Assembly: GCF_900169265.1 (NCBI RefSeq)
Contig: NZ_FXYX01000016.1
Span: 1 to 64,000 of the forward strand
DNA: 64,000 nucleotides
Source: Brevibacterium iodinum ATCC 49514
GTDB lineage: Bacteria; Actinomycetota; Actinomycetes; Actinomycetales; Brevibacteriaceae
Reading direction: 5' to 3'
Part shown: one piece after another, positions 59,493 to 64,000 of the stretch
Position numbering within the stretch: the stretch's first letter is position 1
Layout: each line of letters opens with the position of its first letter
The notes under the pieces: model-generated
What the model saw: only the letters and a program-made list of their open reading frames with translations
Database searches by the model: none
What the model was told of the DNA's origin: nothing
Made by a program: the position numbers and the translations under genes

Positions 59493-61508
59493 TCACCCCA
59501 GGGTGCGGACTCGATTCGCGTCGATGCCGAGCACATGCGTGTCGAGGAACGCGAGCACGGTGCGGTACCAGACCTCGGCATTCCCGCGGCCGAGGATCCA
59601 ATGCCCCTCGTCGGGGAAGTAGAGGAACCGATGCTGAGTGTCGCCATCGGCGTCGAGCGGAGTCTTCGCCCGAGTGAGCAGGTCCAACCACAGCTCCTGA
59701 CCCTGACCGATCGGCACCCGGTAGTCCTTGTCGCCGTGGATGACGAGCATCGGCACCTCGATGTCATCGGCGAACAGGTGCGGCGAATACTGCGCCGACT
59801 GCTCCCGCATCGCCTGATCCCACGACGAATTGTCCGTCGTCCGCCCCATCGACGTGGTGTTCCACAGAGAGGCATGGGTGACGATGCACTTGAACGCGCT
59901 GCCGGTGTGCCCTGCCACCCAGTTGGCCATGTATCCGCCGTAGGACCCTCCGGCCAGGGCGACACGTTCGGAATCGATGTCCGTCCTCTCCCCTGCGGCC
60001 TCGGTCAACGCCATGATGTCGGTGAAGGGAGTGCCGCCGAGCTGCTGCTGACCGCGGTCGATCATCGCCTGCCCGTAGCCGGTGGAGATCGCCGGGTCCG
60101 GCAGCAGCACCGCATAGCCGGCAGCAGCGAAGGGACCCGGATTCCACCGGTAGGTCCACGCATTCCACGATCCCCACGGTCCGCCATGGGCGAATACGAC
60201 GAGCGGATGCGGCCCCTCCCCCTCCGGGAGCACCAGCCACGCGCGGATCTGCGTGCCGTCCTCGGCACGGACCTCCACCTCGGTGAGGGTGCCTTCTTCC
60301 TCGAGCACCGTCGCCGGGTTCGCGAGCTCGCTGATGACCCCGGTTCCGAGGTCGACGGAGATCGGCAGCGGTGCGACATCGATCGCCGAGGCGGTCGCCA
60401 CGACCGTGTCCTCGCGCAGGGCCAGCCCCGAGAACGAATACTTCTGATCGGCTCCTCCGACCAGCCGCCGAGGCTGAGCATTGTTGATGTCACCGATGAA
60501 GATGCTGCCGCGACCATGATCATCCGCGGTGGCCACGATGGTCGAATCGTCCGCCCAGATCGGGGAGAACCAGAAATCTGCATCCGACCACACAGGATTC
60601 AGTTCCGCGGTCTCGAGATCGAGAACCATGAGTTCGGCCGAGAGGTTGGTCTGCGGAGTCCAGTTCTGTACGCGAGTGACCAGTGCTTTCGTCCCGTCCG
60701 GGCTGATGGCCTCGATGTCGAAGCTGTGATCGGCAGACGGTTTCGTCAGACGGTGCAGTTCGCGTTCCCCGTCGAGGTCCACGCGCCAGATCTCACTGGC
60801 TTCAAGCTGACCGGGGATCGGCTTCTCGAGCTGGACGAGGGCGAAGCGGGCCCCATCGTCGACGGCCCAATCGACAAGTCGGCCAGACGGCAGGGACAGG
60901 TACCGGAAGTCCAAGCCCGCCGGGGCACTCAGCTCGTCACTGACTTCCGGAAAGTCGGCGGCCGCCTCATCGAGGGTGGCCACGGCCAGGGTCTGCCGGC
61001 CCGGTCCCAGGTCATGGTCCCAGCGACGGACGGGGAATCCGGTGTGGAGGATTCCGCTGACCTTCGCGTTGCTGCGTTCGGTGCTGAATTCCTGATGGTC
61101 GTTCTCGTCGGCGGCCCATGTGTGGACGGGGAACTCGACGATGATGGTCTCGCCCTTGACCTCGATGCGGGAGAAGCCGCCCTCATGATCGGCAAGCTTG
61201 CGGGCCTCACCATTGTCTGGAAGTGCCCACAGGCTCGGAGACTCGGCATCCTTGCCGTCCTCGCCCTTGCGTTTGGAGGCGAAGACGATCGTGCCGTTCT
61301 CGCTCAGTGCGGCCGGTCCCACGGACTGGTCACCGCGAGTGATGCGTCGGGGCGTCTCCCCGCTGATATCGGCGAGGTGGCTGAGGGAGGAGTTTCCCTC
61401 GGAATTGAGGAACGAGTACTGGGCGATGACGCGGCCGCTCTGATTCGTCAAGAGGCCTTGCAGGCGGCGGGCGTCGAGGAGTCGGGTCACTGCGTCGTGG
61501 GTCGTCAT
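59493..61508 (-). CDS. S9-family (prolyl oligopeptidase/acylaminoacyl peptidase-like) serine peptidase
   Basis: A 671-residue peptidase with an N-terminal beta-propeller (about 20-380, with repeated WD-like strands such as KALVTRVQNW and SFSGLALRED) and a C-terminal alpha/beta-hydrolase domain. The catalytic Ser (about 519) is in AGGSYGGYMANW, the Asp in HGDKDYRVP and the His in FPDEGHWI. It has no signal peptide, so it acts on small peptides inside the cell. It lies 29 bases upstream of nagA on the same strand. Confidence 0.9.
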   Translation of the reverse strand: MTTHDAVTRLLDARRLQGLLTNQSGRVIAQYSFLNSEGNSSLSHLADISGETPRRITRGDQSVGPAALSENGTIVFASKRKGEDGKDAESPSLWALPDNGEARKLADHEGGFSRIEVKGETIIVEFPVHTWAADENDHQEFSTERSNAKVSGILHTGFPVRRWDHDLGPGRQTLAVATLDEAAADFPEVSDELSAPAGLDFRYLSLPSGRLVDWAVDDGARFALVQLEKPIPGQLEASEIWRVDLDGERELHRLTKPSADHSFDIEAISPDGTKALVTRVQNWTPQTNLSAELMVLDLETAELNPVWSDADFWFSPIWADDSTIVATADDHGRGSIFIGDINNAQPRRLVGGADQKYSFSGLALREDTVVATASAIDVAPLPISVDLGTGVISELANPATVLEEEGTLTEVEVRAEDGTQIRAWLVLPEGEGPHPLVVFAHGGPWGSWNAWTYRWNPGPFAAAGYAVLLPDPAISTGYGQAMIDRGQQQLGGTPFTDIMALTEAAGERTDIDSERVALAGGSYGGYMANWVAGHTGSAFKCIVTHASLWNTTSMGRTTDNSSWDQAMREQSAQYSPHLFADDIEVPMLVIHGDKDYRVPIGQGQELWLDLLTRAKTPLDADGDTQHRFLYFPDEGHWILGRGNAEVWYRTVLAFLDTHVLGIDANRVRTLG

Positions 61509-61722
61509 CTTCCCATCCTAGATCCCCGCGCAGATTCCGGGGCGGATTCCAGAGAAACCCCAGATCGCCGAGGCGGCCGGAGGGATCCCAAGGGCGTGAT
61601 CCCCGAGGCGGTCGGACGGTTCCCAGGGGCGTGATCGCCGAAGCTTCCGAACGGGATCGCGGGCGCATGACCTTCGCATCACGGGTGCCCGACCGCCACG
61701 TCGTTCGGCGCTCGCTGGTACG

Positions 61723-62538
61723 TCAGTGGAAGCTCGGTGACGGGACTTTCTCACCATCGATCGTCACCGTCGGCAGCATCTTCTTGAAGTCTTCCGCCAC
61801 TTCGGTGTTCGTCGTCGGTGTGCGCATCTCGATGGACAGATTCACCAGGCGCCCGTTGATCTTGTACCCCGTCTGCACCCCGAAGGCATAAGTCGGTTCG
61901 TTGTTGATGGCAAGGATCTCGGTCGGACCGAGTTCACCCTGATAGCTCCAGAACTCGCCCGCGGCCAGAGACCCAGTCTGCTCGGCCAACACCTGTGAGT
62001 CCTGTTCGGAGAAGTTGTACCGCCTCTTCTGATCGACGACTTCCTGAGCACTGTCGCCGTATTCGTCGGTGCAGTTGACGAGGATGGTATCGCCGTGAGT
62101 GGTGTCTTCGCCGTGGTTGAAGACATGGAACTGCTCGGTGCTCCCGGTGCTGTCTCTCCAGTCATCACCGATTGCGAAGCTGAGTTCAACCGGGCAGCTG
62201 CTGCCGAACGTCACTGAAGTCTTCGTCATCCCCGCGGGGATTCCGGCTTCGGTGGGCTTGCCCGTGGGTTCGGGTCCGGCGGTCTCCTGCACGCCGATCC
62301 GCACCGGCCCTGCGGACTTGTCTTCCGTGCGGATCTGGAAGACCGAGCATCCGCTGAGGAGGACCGTCAGGGCGAGAGTGCCGGCAGCAGCGGCTCGTCG
62401 CACCGAGGCGGGTCTGCCCGAGGCAGGGTTTCCCGACGCCGGTCTGCCCGAGTCAGAACTCCCCGACACGGGTTTCTTCCCAGCGAGGATCCCCCAGGTG
62501 GAGGAATCCGATGCCGTGCGCCCAATCACTGGTCTCAC
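61723..62538 (-). CDS. lipoprotein of unknown function, coupled to a histidine kinase gene
   Basis: A protein of up to 271 residues with a lipobox LLSGC (Cys64) after a short hydrophobic segment. The ATG at 62538 overlaps the kinase stop by four bases (ATGA), but it adds about 45 residues of Ser/Gly/Pro-rich repeats (GRPASGNPASGRPAS) before the signal peptide. A GTG at 62403 would start directly at the signal (VRRAAAAGTLAL) and is the likelier functional start for export, so both are given. The mature domain (about 75-271) has four Cys-spaced strands (SSCPVELSF, ILVNCTDEYGD) and no family that I recognise. A role as sensor partner of the kinase is a guess. Confidence 0.7.
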   Translation of the reverse strand: MRPVIGRTASDSSTWGILAGKKPVSGSSDSGRPASGNPASGRPASVRRAAAAGTLALTVLLSGCSVFQIRTEDKSAGPVRIGVQETAGPEPTGKPTEAGIPAGMTKTSVTFGSSCPVELSFAIGDDWRDSTGSTEQFHVFNHGEDTTHGDTILVNCTDEYGDSAQEVVDQKRRYNFSEQDSQVLAEQTGSLAAGEFWSYQGELGPTEILAINNEPTYAFGVQTGYKINGRLVNLSIEMRTPTTNTEVAEDFKKMLPTVTIDGEKVPSPSFH

Positions 62539-64000
62539 TGCTGGTCACCTCGACGGCGACGGTCTGGGTACCCCGCTTCCGGGCCGTTCTGATTCGGCTG
62601 AGCCGGTCCATACCCGTACTGAGGCGTCTGCGAACCGGATCCGGGCTGGCTTCCGACAGATGGTTGTCCGGTGGGCTGGGGGCCGCTGGCGGGCTGACTG
62701 CCTGCAGGCGGCTGACCGTTGTACGGAGCACCGGGCTGGCTGACGACGGGCTGCTGGCCGAAGTTCTGGGGTCCCGTATTGGGGTGACCGCCCGCGTAGG
62801 GCTGGCCGAAGTTCTGCGGACTGGAATTGGGCTGACTGCCCACAGGTGTCTGCCCGAAGTTCTGCTGACCCGAGTGCGGATGACTTCCGACCGAAGGCTG
62901 TCCGGGCTGTTGCGGGCCGGAACTCTGAGGACCCGAGTTCGGCTGGCTGCCGACAGGCGGCTGACCGTAGCCCGGGTTCTGTCCGCCGCCGTTCAGGGTC
63001 TGCCGCGACGGTTTGAACTGCGAATGCTGACCGGAATCCGGCGCGAATCCACCGGAGACGGATTCGCCCGTCCGCCGATTGACCAGGTTACCGTCGACCC
63101 GTTCGAGACGACGCTTCGACGTCCGCCGCGGAGTGCCGAGGATCCGTCCCTGCAGTTCGGCCTCACTGGGCTGACGCGGAGGCAGGAATCCGGGCGCCTG
63201 CCGCGGATCAGCCTGCTGCACCGGCTGCACCGCATGCGAACCGGCAGCGACCCGATCCATATGATCCGACATCTGCGGAACGGTCACGGGCGCGGCATCG
63301 GCAAGGACGGGGAGAACCATGCGCACCGAGGTGCCCACACCCTCCTGGCTGAAGAGCTGCACGGATCCGCCGTGCCGAGTGACGATGGCGCGCACGAGCG
63401 AAAGGCCCATGCCCGAACCAGCGACCGCGCGTACTCGTGAACCGCGAGAGAGCTCGTCCCAGACGTTCTCCTGTTCGGCCAGCGGGATGCCGCTGCCCGT
63501 ATCCGCGACCTCAACGACGACCCAGCGGTGCCCGTCGATGATCTGCTCATTGGCGCGCAGCTCGACGACTTCGGCCTGCGACGAGTATTTGAGAGCATTT
63601 CCCAGCAGGTTGAGGATCGCGGTGAGCAGCAGATCCTCCTCACCGGCGACATCGGGCAGCCGCCACGGAGCACGGGCGACAGTCGCCACGATCATCCGGT
63701 CCTCGGCTCCCGGCGCCGTCGATGCATCTTCCACGGCCTGATGGATGAGCGCATCGAGATCGACGCGGGCGTATTCGATGATGCGGGTCTCCACGTCGGC
63801 GAGCTTGCGCAGATCGGCCAGCAGTCGTGCGACCCGGCGCGAGGACACGTCGACCTGCTTGGCGGCCGGCTCAACCTCGCTCAGCGTGCCGCCGTCGCGG
63901 ACGACCTCCCGGATGCTCGCCGCCGAGGTGCGCAGCGCCGTCAGCGGATTCTTCAGCTCATGGTCGAGTCGGATGAGCATCCGATTGCGCTTCGTCATCG
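62535..64000 (-). CDS. sensor histidine kinase, N-terminus beyond the right edge, with a repetitive Gln/Pro/Gly tail
   Basis: At least 487 residues are visible; the frame is open at the right end, so the sensor and membrane region is missing from this window. The phospho-acceptor box DHELKNPLTALR opens the visible part, followed by the HATPase_c domain: NLLGNALKYS (N box), VADTGSGIP (G1) and GSGMGLSLVRAIV (G2). After about residue 265 a tail of about 220 residues consists of repeats such as FGQxPVGSQPNS and GQPSVGSQPGS, rich in Gln, Pro, Gly and Ser, probably disordered. The gene overlaps the lipoprotein gene by ATGA. No response regulator is in the window. Confidence 0.88.
   Translation of the reverse strand, partial: MTKRNRMLIRLDHELKNPLTALRTSAASIREVVRDGGTLSEVEPAAKQVDVSSRRVARLLADLRKLADVETRIIEYARVDLDALIHQAVEDASTAPGAEDRMIVATVARAPWRLPDVAGEEDLLLTAILNLLGNALKYSSQAEVVELRANEQIIDGHRWVVVEVADTGSGIPLAEQENVWDELSRGSRVRAVAGSGMGLSLVRAIVTRHGGSVQLFSQEGVGTSVRMVLPVLADAAPVTVPQMSDHMDRVAAGSHAVQPVQQADPRQAPGFLPPRQPSEAELQGRILGTPRRTSKRRLERVDGNLVNRRTGESVSGGFAPDSGQHSQFKPSRQTLNGGGQNPGYGQPPVGSQPNSGPQSSGPQQPGQPSVGSHPHSGQQNFGQTPVGSQPNSSPQNFGQPYAGGHPNTGPQNFGQQPVVSQPGAPYNGQPPAGSQPASGPQPTGQPSVGSQPGSGSQTPQYGYGPAQPNQNGPEAGYPDRRRRGDQQ

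Noticed and set aside
59535-61634. Plus-strand frame of about 700 codons opposite the S9 peptidase
   Set aside because: Antisense shadow; the opposite strand has an intact catalytic triad.
62620-63000. Regularly repeated DNA resembling a CRISPR-like array
   Set aside because: The repeats are in frame within the kinase gene, vary in sequence and length, and encode the Gln/Pro/Gly tail.

Overview
The window is about 64 kb of high-GC DNA with dense genes, many GTG/TTG starts, TAnnnT boxes 6-9 bases before several start codons (leaderless transcripts), and product families typical of Actinobacteria. The mix (olefin-synthesis ole cluster with an oleB-oleC fusion, betaine ABC uptake with two near-identical binding proteins, 13E12-type HNH protein, DUF4235, DUF3817, YtxH-like and DyP/PCu(A)C genes) suggests a Brevibacterium- or Micrococcales-like chromosome. 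This assignment is an inference. I see no rRNA or tRNA genes, CRISPR array, prophage or intact insertion sequence; only the extreme left edge looks like mobile-element debris.

Layout. 1-2.5 kb: a CoA-transferase gene cut off at the left edge, an agmatine deiminase and a small envelope protein. 2.6-12.7 kb: cardiolipin synthase, NUDIX hydrolase, enoyl-CoA hydratase, MFS exporter, TM2 protein, FMN glutamate-synthase-like protein, dienelactone-hydrolase-like protein, SDR and a membrane protein. 12.8-17.8 kb: oleA, oleBC fusion and oleD, a complete head-to-head long-chain olefin pathway. 17.8-23.1 kb: an acidic membrane-anchored protein, propionyl-CoA synthetase, and a divergent MarR regulator/Gly-Arg-rich protein pair sharing a palindromic operator. 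23.2-27.6 kb: SRPBCC protein, a MerR-like gene with a damaged DNA-binding head, a frameshifted HEAT-repeat gene, an internally shortened GyrI-like protein, a lytic-transglycosylase-like protein and a zinc-type ArsR sensor. 27.6-40 kb: a three-gene operon (AhpD-like, aminotransferase, EamA exporter), cupin, GCS2 ligase, M20 peptidase, FkbM methyltransferase, N-acylamino-acid racemase/OSBS, CDF metal exporter with an operator-like palindrome, flotillin and a DUF3817 protein. 40-47.5 kb: LPRTG-anchored M28 aminopeptidase, ferritin-like/VIT iron transporter overlapping an aminodeoxychorismate lyase, small membrane proteins, type I dehydroquinase and an alpha/beta hydrolase. 47.6-52.4 kb: glycine betaine/proline ABC operon plus a tandem copy of the binding protein. 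52.6-55.7 kb: Tat-exported DyP peroxidase, PCu(A)C copper chaperone and a His-rich-loop membrane protein. 55.8-64 kb: degenerate isochorismatase-like protein, HNH/DUF222 protein, nagA with an S9 peptidase, and a lipoprotein overlapping a histidine kinase that runs off the right edge.

Long inverted repeats lie between many gene pairs, mostly convergent ones, and probably act as bidirectional terminators. Three of them share a GGGTsGATCCAC core and look like a dispersed palindromic family. A separate 18-base element (TCGCCGAGGCGGCCCACC) recurs exactly three times in intergenic DNA, plus one near copy.
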